DNA from: Enorma burkinafasonensis
GTDB taxonomy: Bacteria; Actinomycetota; Coriobacteriia; Coriobacteriales; Coriobacteriaceae
Reading direction: 5' to 3'
NCBI RefSeq assembly: GCF_902150035.1
Contig: NZ_LR597503.1
Span: forward strand, 62,001 to 126,000
Length of the DNA stretch: 64,000 bases
How positions within the stretch are numbered: the first letter of the stretch is position 1; each line of letters begins with the position of its first letter. Positions 1 through 8,476 of the stretch are shown piece by piece. A program made the position numbers and the translations under genes. The notes below the pieces were generated by a model that saw only the letters and a list, made by a program, of their open reading frames with translations, made no database searches and was not told the DNA's origin.

Positions 1-36
1 TATCGTCAGATCGCTCGTTTGGCGGGTTGGAGATAA
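1..36 (+). CDS. hicA: HicA-family toxin, 3' end only
   Basis: The first 36 bases read in frame 1 as YRQIARLAGWR followed by a TAA stop. This resembles the C-terminal G-T-x-R-x-I-L-x-x-A-G-hydrophobic tail of HicA mRNA interferases. It ends 11 bases before the hicB start, in the usual hicA-hicB order. HicA is a small dsRNA-binding-fold RNase that cleaves mRNA and is neutralised by HicB. Only 11 residues are visible, so the call depends mainly on the adjacent HicB. Confidence 0.55.
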   Translation, partial: YRQIARLAGWR

Positions 37-47
37 GGGGGCTGATC

Positions 48-491
48 ATGGAGCGTTTCGTATATCAAGCGATGCTGCATCCGGAAGATGACGGCTATCG
101 CGTGGAGATCCCGGACCTCCCGGGATGCCTCTCGTTCGGTCGCACCTATCGTGAGGCGATCGAGATGGGAATCGATGCGATGAAGACCTATATCGCGGCG
201 CTCATGGCATGCGGCGACCCTATTCCGGAGGCCCGGTTCGGTCTCGAGCGCTCGGAGGGGTTGCCTGTGGTCCTCTGCGTCGAAACCGACGAGAGCTATA
301 TCGTCGAGGGAGATGTGGTGTCCGCCGCTCAGGCGGCGCGCGACCTCGACATCTCGCCGAGTCGGGTGACGCATATGATCAGGGACGGCATTCTGGTGGG
401 ATATCGTCAGGGCAGAAGAACCTATGTGACGAAGGAGTCGATTCGCCGCAGGAAGGAGTCGCCGGGACACGCGGGACGTCCCCGTCAGTAG
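48..491 (+). CDS. hicB: HicB-family antitoxin with C-terminal helix-turn-helix
   Basis: 147 aa. Residues about 1-60 form the HicB partial RNase H-like fold, with the diagnostic run EIPDLPGC followed by a helix with EAIEMGIDAM. Residues about 89-130 look like an excisionase/MerR-type DNA-binding domain (AAQAARDLDISPSRVTHMI, then a GRRTYVTKESI wing). HicB binds and inhibits HicA and represses the operon through its DNA-binding domain. The ATG at 48 is preferred over an in-frame TTG at 27 because AGGGGG lies 7 bases upstream and the TTG would start inside the hicA end. Family assignment is confident; autoregulation is inferred. Confidence 0.88.
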   Translation: MERFVYQAMLHPEDDGYRVEIPDLPGCLSFGRTYREAIEMGIDAMKTYIAALMACGDPIPEARFGLERSEGLPVVLCVETDESYIVEGDVVSAAQAARDLDISPSRVTHMIRDGILVGYRQGRRTYVTKESIRRRKESPGHAGRPRQ

Positions 492-501
492 ATCGCGGCC
501 G

Positions 502-515
502 CTCCATCGATGGAG
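502..515. repeat. Perfect 14-bp palindrome between hicB and nth
   Basis: CTCCATCGATGGAG is fully self-complementary and lies between the convergent hicB and nth genes. There is no T-run, so it is not an obvious intrinsic terminator. It could be a protein-binding site or chance. Confidence 0.4.
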
Positions 516-585
516 GCGTGGCCTCTCATGAGATCGCGGAGGCGGTGGATTCCGCCGAAGCCGCCGCTGCGCTGTGTTGCGCGAG

Positions 586-1245
586 CTATACCCTGGCGCT
601 CGGGCAGATGTCGGCGAGCGGGCACGCTCCGCAGAGCGGCTTGCGCGCGTCGCAGATCTCGCGGCCGAGCATGATCCACTGGTGGTTCACGTCGTTCCAG
701 TACTCGCGCGGGAGGATCTTGAGCAGGTCCTGCTCGGTCTTGAGGGGCTCTTTCGCATGCGTCTTGGGCGAGAGCATGAGCCGGTGCGCGATGCGGTTCA
801 CATGGGTGTCGACCGCGATGCCCTCCACGATGCCGAAGCCGACGTTGAGCACGATGTTGGCCGTCTTGCGCCCCACGCCGGGGAGCTTCACGAGCTCCTT
901 CATGTCGGCGGGCACCTCGCCGCCGTAGTCGGCGACGATCATCTGCGCGCACTCGACCGCGTGCTTGGCCTTCGTCTTGTAGAAACCGAGCGACTTGATG
1001 ACCTCGGCCACCTCGGCGGGCGTGGCGCCGGCCATGGCCTCGGGCGTGGGCCAGCGGCGGAAGAGCTCCGGGGTGACCTTGTTCACCTGGGCGTCGGTCG
1101 TCTGCGCGGAGAGGAGGACCGATATCACGAGCCGGAACGGGTTCTCGTGGTCGAGGAAGCACTCGACCGGGCCGTAGCGCTCGTTCAGGCGGCGGCACAC
1201 CTCGATGGCGCGCTCGCGTTTCGCGGCGTTGGTCTCGCGCGGCAT
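586..1245 (-). CDS. nth: Endonuclease III, DNA glycosylase/AP lyase
   Basis: 219 aa, full family length. It removes oxidised pyrimidines from DNA and cleaves the abasic site in base-excision repair. The helix-hairpin-helix motif LPGVGRKTAN carries the catalytic lysine, and AVDTHVNR supplies the catalytic aspartate. The C-terminal iron-sulfur motif is complete with C-x6-C-x2-C-x5-C spacing (CDARKPLCGACPLADIC). The start lies 2 bases beyond the rmuC stop, so the two genes are probably co-transcribed and translationally coupled. Nothing is unusual. Confidence 0.97.
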   Translation of the reverse strand: MPRETNAAKRERAIEVCRRLNERYGPVECFLDHENPFRLVISVLLSAQTTDAQVNKVTPELFRRWPTPEAMAGATPAEVAEVIKSLGFYKTKAKHAVECAQMIVADYGGEVPADMKELVKLPGVGRKTANIVLNVGFGIVEGIAVDTHVNRIAHRLMLSPKTHAKEPLKTEQDLLKILPREYWNDVNHQWIMLGREICDARKPLCGACPLADICPSARV

Positions 1246-1247
1246 GG

Positions 1248-2621
1248 CTAGTCCTCCTTAGGGGGCGCCGCCGCTTCCGCGGTGGCGCCATCGGTGTCTG
1301 CGGGGTCGATGCCGAGCAGCCGCTCGGCCTCATCGAGGCTCTCGAGCTCGACGATGCCGTCGAGCGCCCTGTTCATCTTGTTGGCGCGCGCCCCGAGCAG
1401 CTCGTCCACCGTCTTGCCCACGGTGTTGAGCTGCTTTTTGGCCCTGAGCAGCGACTTGTGGTACCGGCCGAACTCGGTCTTCACCGCGGCGAGCACGTGC
1501 TGGATCTCGGCGGCGCGCTTCTGGATGGCGACGGTCTGGAAGCCCATCTGGAGGCTGTTGAGCAGCGCGGCCATCGTGCTGGGGCCGGCGACGTTCACGC
1601 GGTAGGTGCGGCTCAGCTCCTCGATGAGGCCCGGGCGGTTCACGACCTCGGCGTAGAGGCCCTCGAACGGCAGGAAGAGGATGCCGAAGGTCGTGGTCGC
1701 GGGCGGCTCCACGTATTTGTCGCGGATGTCTTTCGCCTCCTGCTTGATGCGGCCCTCGAGCGTCTTCCACGCGGCATCGATGGCGGCGGTGTCGCCCGCC
1801 TCCTCGGCGGCGCGCAGGTGCTCGTAGGCGTCGCCGGGGAACTTCGAGTCGATGGGGAGCCAGACCGTGTCGCCGTCGAGGCCGGGGAGCCGCACGGCGA
1901 ACTCGACGCGCGCGGTGCTGCCGGGGACCGTGGTGACGTTCTCCGCGTACTGGGCGGGCGAGAGGATCTCGCGCAAGATGGCGCCGAGCTGGATCTCCCC
2001 CATGATGCCGCGGGTCTTGACGTTGGCGAGGACCCGCTTCAGGCCGCCGACGTCGCTGGCGAGGTTCTGCATCTCGCCGAGGCCGCGGCTCACGGCGGCG
2101 AGCTGCTCGTTCACGAGCTCGAACGACTGGCGGATGCGCACGGCGAGCGTCTCCTGCAGCTTCTCGTCCACCGTCGCGCGCATGCGGTCGAGCTGCGTGT
2201 TGGTGTCGGTGCGGATGCCCGCGAGCTGGCGGTCCACGACGGCGCGCATCTCGCCGAGCTCGCTTCTGGTCGTCGCGGAGACCCGGTCGAGGCGCTGCTC
2301 GACGTTCTCGCGGTTCAGGTTGAGCTGGCGCGCGGTCTCGGCGCGCAGGGCGTCCATCTTGTCGCCGGTGCGCTCGAGCTGGTGGGTGAGGGCGTCGAGG
2401 CGCTGCTGGATAAGGGGGCTCGTGCCGGCGGCGTGCTGCATGAGGGCCGCGAGCGAGCGCTTCTCGTCCTCGAGCTCATCCTGCACCTCGGCGATTCGCT
2501 GCGTCAGCTCCTCCGTGCGCTCGGACTCGCGGCGCGCGAGCACGAGGGCTGCTATCGATGCCGCTGCAGCGGCGACGGCCGCGACGGCGGCGATGAGCGC
2601 GCAGATGAGAAGCGGGTCCAT
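1248..2621 (-). CDS. rmuC: DNA recombination protein RmuC
   Basis: 457 aa. Residues about 4-30 form one membrane segment (alanine-rich, LLICALIAAVAAVAA). Residues about 35-190 are a long predicted coiled coil, followed by the RmuC nuclease-like core (GIMGEIQLGAILREIL, LPIDSKFPGDAY, GILFLPFEGLYAEV). RmuC is linked to limiting DNA rearrangements at inverted repeats, which is suggestive here because the window carries many long inverted repeats; that link is inference only. AAGGA lies 6 bases before the ATG. It forms an operon with nth. Confidence 0.95.
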   Translation of the reverse strand: MDPLLICALIAAVAAVAAAAASIAALVLARRESERTEELTQRIAEVQDELEDEKRSLAALMQHAAGTSPLIQQRLDALTHQLERTGDKMDALRAETARQLNLNRENVEQRLDRVSATTRSELGEMRAVVDRQLAGIRTDTNTQLDRMRATVDEKLQETLAVRIRQSFELVNEQLAAVSRGLGEMQNLASDVGGLKRVLANVKTRGIMGEIQLGAILREILSPAQYAENVTTVPGSTARVEFAVRLPGLDGDTVWLPIDSKFPGDAYEHLRAAEEAGDTAAIDAAWKTLEGRIKQEAKDIRDKYVEPPATTTFGILFLPFEGLYAEVVNRPGLIEELSRTYRVNVAGPSTMAALLNSLQMGFQTVAIQKRAAEIQHVLAAVKTEFGRYHKSLLRAKKQLNTVGKTVDELLGARANKMNRALDGIVELESLDEAERLLGIDPADTDGATAEAAAPPKED

Positions 2622-2784
2622 GCAAATCCTTCCGGCTGATGACGCGTCCCATTATACGTGCTCGTGCGGTCGACACGCGGAGTCCCCTTTTCGGGACGCT
2701 GCATCATGATGGGCTATAGGTTTGCGGTTGACGGGCTTTTGGATATCTGGAGCGCGTGGTAATTCTTAGATTGATAACGCTCAA

Positions 2785-2814
2785 GCACATACATATAGGT
2801 ATATATGTATGTGC
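2785..2814. promoter_or_regulatory. Palindromic operator of the RelB/YafQ-type module
   Basis: Perfect inverted repeat: 13-base arms at 2785-2797 and 2802-2814 around GGTA. It ends 6 bases before a consensus -10 box. It is much more AT-rich than its surroundings. Autoregulation by a ribbon-helix-helix antitoxin alone or with its toxin is standard for this family, so this is the likely operator. Confidence 0.75.
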
Positions 2815-2820
2815 GGACGG

Positions 2821-2826
2821 TATAAT
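2821..2826 (+). promoter_or_regulatory. -10 box TATAAT for the RelB/YafQ-type operon
   Basis: Exact TATAAT, 34 bases before the antitoxin ATG. No clear -35 box is seen at 16-18 bases upstream, where the palindrome lies. A repressor on the palindrome would cover the polymerase site. Confidence 0.6.
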
Positions 2827-2859
2827 ATAGATGTACATGCCTATCGATTGGAAATCATC

Positions 2860-3132
2860 ATGGCGACTTCGACGCTCACCATTCGGGTTGACGAGGACCT
2901 CAAGCGCGGGGCGGCTCTGGTTGCGGAGTACTACGGCCTCGATCTTTCGTCTGTGACCCGGGCATTCTACAAGCAGATGGTGAATACAGGCAGCATTCCC
3001 CTTACATTCGCTCCCGAAGAGCCTAATTCCAATAGCATATCTGCAATCGCCGAAGGCGAGGCCTTTCTGGCGTCCGGAAAGACGGGGCGGTTCACGACAG
3101 GCCGTGACCTGATCGAAGCGGCGATGTCCTGA
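2860..3132 (+). CDS. RelB/DinJ-family antitoxin
   Basis: 90 aa. The N-terminus STLTIRVDEDLKRGAALVAEYYGLDLSSVTRAF is a typical ribbon-helix-helix DNA-binding domain of the RelB/DinJ family. The C-terminal half would wrap the toxin. The ATG at 2860 is chosen because it begins the conserved strand and has a weak GGA upstream; an earlier ATG at 2809 falls inside the palindrome. Its stop overlaps the toxin start by one base (TGATG). It probably represses its own operon. Confidence 0.85.
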   Translation: MATSTLTIRVDEDLKRGAALVAEYYGLDLSSVTRAFYKQMVNTGSIPLTFAPEEPNSNSISAIAEGEAFLASGKTGRFTTGRDLIEAAMS

Positions 3133-3431
3133 TGTCGCGTCTTACCGCCGACTTCTCTGGGGCGTTCAAGCGCGACCTCAAGAAGAAGGCGAAGCGCAGA
3201 GGATGGGATCTTTCCGAACTTGAGAAGGTCATCGACCTTGTCATCGAAAACAGCGCCGAATCCCTCGAGGTCTTGCGTCGTAGACATAACATGCATGTTC
3301 TTACGGGAAACTGGAGAGGGCGCAACGAATGCCATGTTGCAAATGCCGGCGATTGGCTTGTGATTTGGTCATCGAATGACCGGGTCGCTTTCTTTGAACG
3401 AACGGGGAGCCACGACGAGCTGTTCAGGTAG
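3132..3431 (+). CDS. YafQ/RelE-family mRNA interferase toxin
   Basis: 99 aa. RelE/ParE fold of the YafQ subgroup: F-x-R-D-L-K-K near residue 13, H-x-L-x-G-N-W-R-G-R-x-E-C-H-V in the middle, and LVIWSSNDRVAFFERTGSHDELF at the end, which contains the expected catalytic histidine. YafQ toxins cut mRNA on the ribosome and pair with DinJ-type antitoxins, which fits the upstream gene. Overlap with the antitoxin implies coupled translation. GC content is lower than in neighbouring housekeeping genes, consistent with transfer. Confidence 0.87.
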   Translation: MSRLTADFSGAFKRDLKKKAKRRGWDLSELEKVIDLVIENSAESLEVLRRRHNMHVLTGNWRGRNECHVANAGDWLVIWSSNDRVAFFERTGSHDELFR

Positions 3432-3630
3432 GGCGGTAAAGCGAAAAGCGCAGGGTTTTCGTCAGAGCATCTCTGATCGTCCTCGCGTCTTTCGGCTGCG
3501 GAGAGCTTTCGTGTAAGGATGTCGCTGCAGCCTGCCGGGACCTATACTTAAAGCCCACATCGAGTCGTCCCGAGCGGGCGCGGAGCCTCCGCGTCCGCCG
3601 TTTCGCATGTCGCGTGCAGGAAGGATTCGC

Positions 3631-6600
3631 ATGCTCATCCATCGCATCGCCGCACAGCTCTACACCGCCGAGGCCCCGCGCGCCATCGAGGAGGCACTCG
3701 CCGCCGGCGAGGACGCCACGCTCGCGGTCTCGCAGTCCGGGCGCACCCTCCTGCTCGCCGCGCAGTTCGCGCGCGCTCCGCGTCCGTGCGTCTACGTGGT
3801 CTCGGGCGAGGAGGCGGCAGATCGCGCCGCCCGTGCGCTCGCGGCCTACGTGGGGCTCGAGCACGTGGCGCGCTTCCCCGAGCGCACGGACTACCCCTGG
3901 CAGGACAAGCAGCCCGATGACGCCGTGGTGGCAACCAGGTGCGCCGCGCTCGGCCGCATCGCCCGCGGCGAGGCCTGCATCATGGTCGCCTCGGCCCGCT
4001 CGCTTCTGCGTTGCGTGCCCCCGGCGGAGAGCCGCTACTGGGCGTCGACGACCTTCGCGGTCGGCGAGGAGCAGCCGTTCGAGGACGTGCCGCGCCGCCT
4101 GGTGGGCATGGGCTACACGAGCGCCGACGCAGCGGACGCCCCCGGCCTCTTCCGCGTGCACGGCGACACGGTCGACGTCTTCCCTGCGCAGGCGACCTCG
4201 CCCGTGCGCATCGAGTTCTTCGGCGACGAGATCGACCGCATCCGCCGCATGGTGACCTCCACGGGCCAGACCATCGGCGACGAGGACGCCATCGAGATCT
4301 TCCCCTGCCGCGAGCTGGCGCTCACCGACGACGCCGTGCATCGCCTGCACGTCGCGCTCTACCAGCCCGCGCAGGCCGACACCGAGCTCGCCGCGGTGCT
4401 CGAGCTCGCGGACGCGCGCGTGGTCACGCCCGAGCTCGACCGCTTTTTGCCCTTCATGTACGAGCGGACGGCGAGCCCGCTCGCGCACATGGGCCGCGAC
4501 ACGCTCGTCGTGCTCTCGGAACCGCGCTCGCTTTTCGACGACTGCTCGCGCGCCTACGAGGACCTGGAGCGTCGCGCCGGCGAGGCGACGGGTGTGCGCC
4601 TGGAGGGGCTCTACATGCGCCCCCAGGAGCTCGACTTCGGTCGCCAGCAGCGTCTGAACTACGTCTCGATCATCCGCGCGGGCGGCGCCGTGACGGCCGA
4701 GCTCAAGATCGAGCAGCCCGCTATCGCCGGGTCGGACACGCGCTTCATCTCGCGTATCCAGGAGGTCACGGCGAACAGGTTCGCCTGCGTGTTCGCGGCG
4801 CCCGACCGCGGCGCGCGCGAGTCGCTCGAGCTCTCGTTCACCGACGAGGGCATCTCGTTCGAGGAGTCGCTGCAGGCGGCGCCGGAGAACCGAGAGCGCA
4901 TCGAGCCCGCGGTGAGCGCGCGCCGCGCCGACCCGCTGAACGCGCGGGGTATCGAGACCGGGACGGTCGAGGCCGCCCCCAAGGCCCCGACGCTCACGCG
5001 GGGGCGCGTCACCTTCGTCGACTTGCCGCTGCCCGCGGGCGTGGTGGTGCCCGAGGCGCACCTCGCGGTATTCTCGATCGCCGACCTCAACGCGCGCATG
5101 GATGCCCGCCGCGGCCGCAAGACGCGCCGTCGCGTGGACGTGACCGAGGTCACGTTCCCCTTCAAGCCGGGCGACTACGTGGTGCACGCCACGCACGGCA
5201 TCGCGCACTTCGCCGAGATCGTCCGCCAGGAGGTGGCCGGCCGCGAGCGCGACTACTTCCTGTTGGAGTACGCGGACGGCGACAAGCTCTACGTGCCGCT
5301 CGAGCAGGTCGACCGCATCACGCGCTATGTGGGCCCGGACGGCCAGAACCCGCGCCTCACGCGCCTCAACACGGCGGACTGGAGCCGCGCCACCAAGCGC
5401 GCGCGCAAAAGCGCGAAGAAGCTCGCGTTCGACCTCGTGGACCTCTACACGCGCCGCTCGTCCATCACAGGTATCGCCTGCCCGCCCGACACGCCCGAGC
5501 AGCTCGAGATGGAGGCGAGCTTCCCGTACGAGCCCACGCACGACCAGCTCGACGCCATCGCCGACATCAAGGCCGACATGGAGGCGGCCAAGCCCATGGA
5601 CCGCCTGCTCTGCGGTGACGTGGGCTTCGGCAAGACCGAGGTGGCGCTGCGCGCGGCGTTCAAGTGCGTCGACTCGGGCCGGCAGGTCATGGTGCTCTGT
5701 CCCACGACCATCCTGGCGCAGCAGCACTACCAGACGTTCTTCGAGCGCTTCGCGCCCTTCGGCGTCGAGGTCGAGGTCCTCTCCCGGTTCCGCACGCCCG
5801 CGCAGCAGCGCCGCGCGCTCGCCGCCTTCGCCGAGGGCAAGCTCGACGTGCTCGTGGGTACGCACCGGCTGCTGTCGAGCGACGTGAACCCGGCGAACCT
5901 GGGTCTGGTGATCATCGACGAGGAGCAGCGCTTCGGCGTGCAGCATAAAGAGCAGCTCAAGAACCTGCGCGAGCAGATCGACGTGCTCACGCTCTCGGCC
6001 ACGCCCATCCCGCGCACCATGCAGATGGCCATCTCCGGCGTGCGCGACATGAGCCTCATCACCACGCCGCCCACCGGGCGCCGCCCCGTCGCCGTGCACG
6101 TGGGCGAGTACGACCCCGACGTGGTCTCGGCCGCGATCCGCTTGGAGCTCGGCCGCGGCGGGCAGGTGTACTACGTGTCTAACCGCGTCAAGACCATCGA
6201 CGACGCCGTGGACCGCGTGCACGAGGCCGTGCCCGAGGCTCGCGTGGCCGTGGCGCACGGCAAGATGAGCCCGCGGGAGGTCGAGGACGTGATGATCGAG
6301 TTCGCCGCGGGGCGCGTCGACGTGCTCGTGGCGACCACGATCATCGAGAGCGGCATCGACAACCCCCACACGAACACCCTCATCATCGAGGATTCGCAGC
6401 GTCTGGGCCTGGCCCAGCTCTACCAGCTCAAGGGCCGCGTGGGCCGCTCCGCCACGCAGGCGTACGCCTACTTCATGTTCCCCGGCGAGCTACCGCTCAC
6501 CGAGGAGGCCACGGAGCGCCTGACCGCGCTCTCGGAGTTCCAGGAGCTCGGCAGCGGCATGCGCATCGCCATGCGCGACCTCGAGATCCGCGGCGCGGGC

Positions 6601-7203
6601 TCGCTCGTGGGCGCCGAGCAGCACGGCAACCTCTCGAGCGTGGGTTTCGACCTCTTCACGCAGATGCTGGGCCAAGCGGTCGCCGAGGCCCGGGGCGAGG
6701 ACGATGGCGCGGTCGAGCAGGCGGGCGTGGCCATCAACCTGCCGGCCGACTACTTCCTCGACGAGGAGTACCTGCCCGAGGTCGACCGACGCGTGCTCGT
6801 GTACCGCAAGATCGCGGCGGCGGATACCCTGGCCGCCGTGGACGAGGCCCAGCGCGAGTGCGAGGAGCGCTACGGCGAGCTGCCGCTGGCCGGCAGGAAC
6901 CTCTTCGACCGCGCGCGGCTACGCATCCGCGCCGACCGCCTGGGGCTGGAGAGCATCTCGCTCACGCAGGGGCGCCTGGTGTTCCAGGGGGTCGACGTGC
7001 CCAAGGCCGCTGCCTTCGAGCTGCGCGACCGCCTGGGCGCGGTGAACTTCCCCAAGAGCCGCAAGCTCTCCGTGCCGTACAAGGCGGGCGCGGGCGCCGG
7101 CTCGGGCGTGGGCGTCGGGCTCGACGCCGCGGACGAGCGCGGGGTCGTGGCGGCCGCGCTCGGCGTGCTTGTGGAGCTCGGCCCCTCGGGCGACGACGAC
7201 TAG
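3631..7203 (+). CDS. mfd: Transcription-repair coupling factor Mfd
   Basis: 1190 aa, full length. It displaces RNA polymerase stalled at lesions and recruits UvrA. In order: a UvrB-like N-terminal module (to about residue 330); the CarD-like polymerase-interaction domain near 505-570 (FKPGDYVVHATHG); the superfamily 2 translocase with Walker A CGDVGFGKTE near 660 and DEEQRFG near 765; and the C-terminal TRCF domain (LPEVDRRVLVYRKIA). The ATG at 3631 is preferred to one at 3607 because AGGAAGGA (3618-3625) lies 5 bases before it. The last 40 residues are a low-complexity Gly/Ala/Val tail. Confidence 0.97.
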   Translation: MLIHRIAAQLYTAEAPRAIEEALAAGEDATLAVSQSGRTLLLAAQFARAPRPCVYVVSGEEAADRAARALAAYVGLEHVARFPERTDYPWQDKQPDDAVVATRCAALGRIARGEACIMVASARSLLRCVPPAESRYWASTTFAVGEEQPFEDVPRRLVGMGYTSADAADAPGLFRVHGDTVDVFPAQATSPVRIEFFGDEIDRIRRMVTSTGQTIGDEDAIEIFPCRELALTDDAVHRLHVALYQPAQADTELAAVLELADARVVTPELDRFLPFMYERTASPLAHMGRDTLVVLSEPRSLFDDCSRAYEDLERRAGEATGVRLEGLYMRPQELDFGRQQRLNYVSIIRAGGAVTAELKIEQPAIAGSDTRFISRIQEVTANRFACVFAAPDRGARESLELSFTDEGISFEESLQAAPENRERIEPAVSARRADPLNARGIETGTVEAAPKAPTLTRGRVTFVDLPLPAGVVVPEAHLAVFSIADLNARMDARRGRKTRRRVDVTEVTFPFKPGDYVVHATHGIAHFAEIVRQEVAGRERDYFLLEYADGDKLYVPLEQVDRITRYVGPDGQNPRLTRLNTADWSRATKRARKSAKKLAFDLVDLYTRRSSITGIACPPDTPEQLEMEASFPYEPTHDQLDAIADIKADMEAAKPMDRLLCGDVGFGKTEVALRAAFKCVDSGRQVMVLCPTTILAQQHYQTFFERFAPFGVEVEVLSRFRTPAQQRRALAAFAEGKLDVLVGTHRLLSSDVNPANLGLVIIDEEQRFGVQHKEQLKNLREQIDVLTLSATPIPRTMQMAISGVRDMSLITTPPTGRRPVAVHVGEYDPDVVSAAIRLELGRGGQVYYVSNRVKTIDDAVDRVHEAVPEARVAVAHGKMSPREVEDVMIEFAAGRVDVLVATTIIESGIDNPHTNTLIIEDSQRLGLAQLYQLKGRVGRSATQAYAYFMFPGELPLTEEATERLTALSEFQELGSGMRIAMRDLEIRGAGSLVGAEQHGNLSSVGFDLFTQMLGQAVAEARGEDDGAVEQAGVAINLPADYFLDEEYLPEVDRRVLVYRKIAAADTLAAVDEAQRECEERYGELPLAGRNLFDRARLRIRADRLGLESISLTQGRLVFQGVDVPKAAAFELRDRLGAVNFPKSRKLSVPYKAGAGAGSGVGVGLDAADERGVVAAALGVLVELGPSGDDD

Positions 7204-7256
7204 GCTTGCACGCCTTGCTCGGCGCAGGGAGGCAGCGTATCGGTTTGCAGGTGGGC

Positions 7257-8255
7257 TCAGCGCCCGTCGTCCTGCATGAGCGCGCTGCGGCGCTTGCGGG
7301 CGGCCTCGCGCGCGGGGAGCTTGCTCGGGTCGGGCACGGCGGTGGGCACGGGTTCGTCGGCGTGCCCGCGCCACCAGCCGCCGACGAAGTTGTCGGTGCG
7401 GAAGACGTTGATCACGGCGCCGGGGTCGACCTCCCGCACGAGCTTGATGATGTCCTCGGACTCGTAGGTGGACACGACGGTGTGCAGCAGGTACATGCGC
7501 TCGCGGCTGTAGCCGCCGATGACCTCGGCGCAGCTGATGCCGTGCTGGAAGCTCTCGATGTAGGCGTCCATCACCTCGTCGGCGCGCTTCGTGGTGATCT
7601 GCAGCGTCACACGGTCGTAGCGGTGGTAGAAGCTGTCGATGGTCTTGGTCGCGATGAACTGGAACACGATCGAGTACGCGGCGTTCTCCCACCCGAAGAG
7701 CGCGCCGAAGATGACCAAAAGCGCGCAGTTGCTCGCGAAGATGAAGCCCCAGATGGTCTTGCCGGTGCGGTTGGCGACGAGCAGCGAGATGAAGTCGGTG
7801 CCGCCCGTCGAGGCGCCCGCCTTGAGCGCGATGGCGATCGAGAGGCCCGAGATGAACCCGCCGAAGACCACGAGCATGATCTGGTCGTCCAGGATGGGCT
7901 GGAACTCGAGGAACCTGAGGAACGCTGCCGAGAGCGCGACCTGGAGCATCGAGAAGAGGACGAAGCGCTTGGAGATGCTGCGCAGGCAGATGAGCGCGAG
8001 CGGGATGTTGAGGGCGAGCATGCCCAGGTCGGTCGAGATGCGGATGCCCCACAGGGCGGTGATGCGGTCGATGAGCACGGCCACGCCGGTGAAACCGCTG
8101 GGAAGAAGGTTCGCCGGGTTGATGAACGCCTGGATGAGGTAGGCCTGGAGCAGGGCCGATGCCGTCACGGCGAGCGCGGTGATGATGCGCCGGATGACGG
8201 TGAGCCGGGCAAGCTCATGGCCGAGGTCGCCGATGAGGTCGGTGGCGGTGTTCAC
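7257..8255 (-). CDS. YitT family membrane protein (paralogue 1)
   Basis: 332 aa, GTG start preceded by AAGGAGGAGG. The N-terminal two thirds carry about five to six hydrophobic segments (YitT domain, with FINPANLLPSGFTGVA and KAGASTGGTDF). The C-terminal third is a soluble DUF2179-type domain (DRVTLQITTKRADEV, VDPGAVINVFRT). Function is unknown; DUF2179 resembles ligand-binding regulatory domains. A paralogue at 41886-42980 shares the same architecture and many motifs. It converges with mfd and is divergent from recQ. Confidence 0.85.
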   Translation of the reverse strand: MNTATDLIGDLGHELARLTVIRRIITALAVTASALLQAYLIQAFINPANLLPSGFTGVAVLIDRITALWGIRISTDLGMLALNIPLALICLRSISKRFVLFSMLQVALSAAFLRFLEFQPILDDQIMLVVFGGFISGLSIAIALKAGASTGGTDFISLLVANRTGKTIWGFIFASNCALLVIFGALFGWENAAYSIVFQFIATKTIDSFYHRYDRVTLQITTKRADEVMDAYIESFQHGISCAEVIGGYSRERMYLLHTVVSTYESEDIIKLVREVDPGAVINVFRTDNFVGGWWRGHADEPVPTAVPDPSKLPAREAARKRRSALMQDDGR

Positions 8256-8380
8256 GGGTCCTCCTCCTTAGGTGGTCTGAGCGGTCCGCCATGCGGCGGG
8301 CGCGGCGCGGCCGCCGGTGCGCGCTGCGCCTCGGCGGCTCGATACGATAGCCGTGTACGTTGGGTCGCGCCGATTCTAGC

Positions 8381-8398
8381 ATGCCCGCGGGCGGGCAT
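8381..8398. repeat. Inverted repeat upstream of recQ
   Basis: ATGCCCGC-GG-GCGGGCAT: perfect 8-base arms around a 2-base centre, 78 bases before the recQ start, in the divergent space between the YitT gene and recQ. It may be a regulator site or a leader hairpin. The rest of this 221-bp space shows no clear promoter. Confidence 0.35.
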
Positions 8399-8476
8399 CG
8401 GCTACCATGGAGGCTCCATGCATCTTCCGCGAACGGGGCCGCGCGCGACGCGGCCAGGGCACCCGAGGGGAGGGTT

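Noticed and set aside
3424-6369. A 981-codon minus-strand open frame opposite mfd
   Set aside because: Composition is Arg/His/Leu/Val-rich without recognisable motifs, and mfd on the plus strand is certain. It is a GC-driven shadow.
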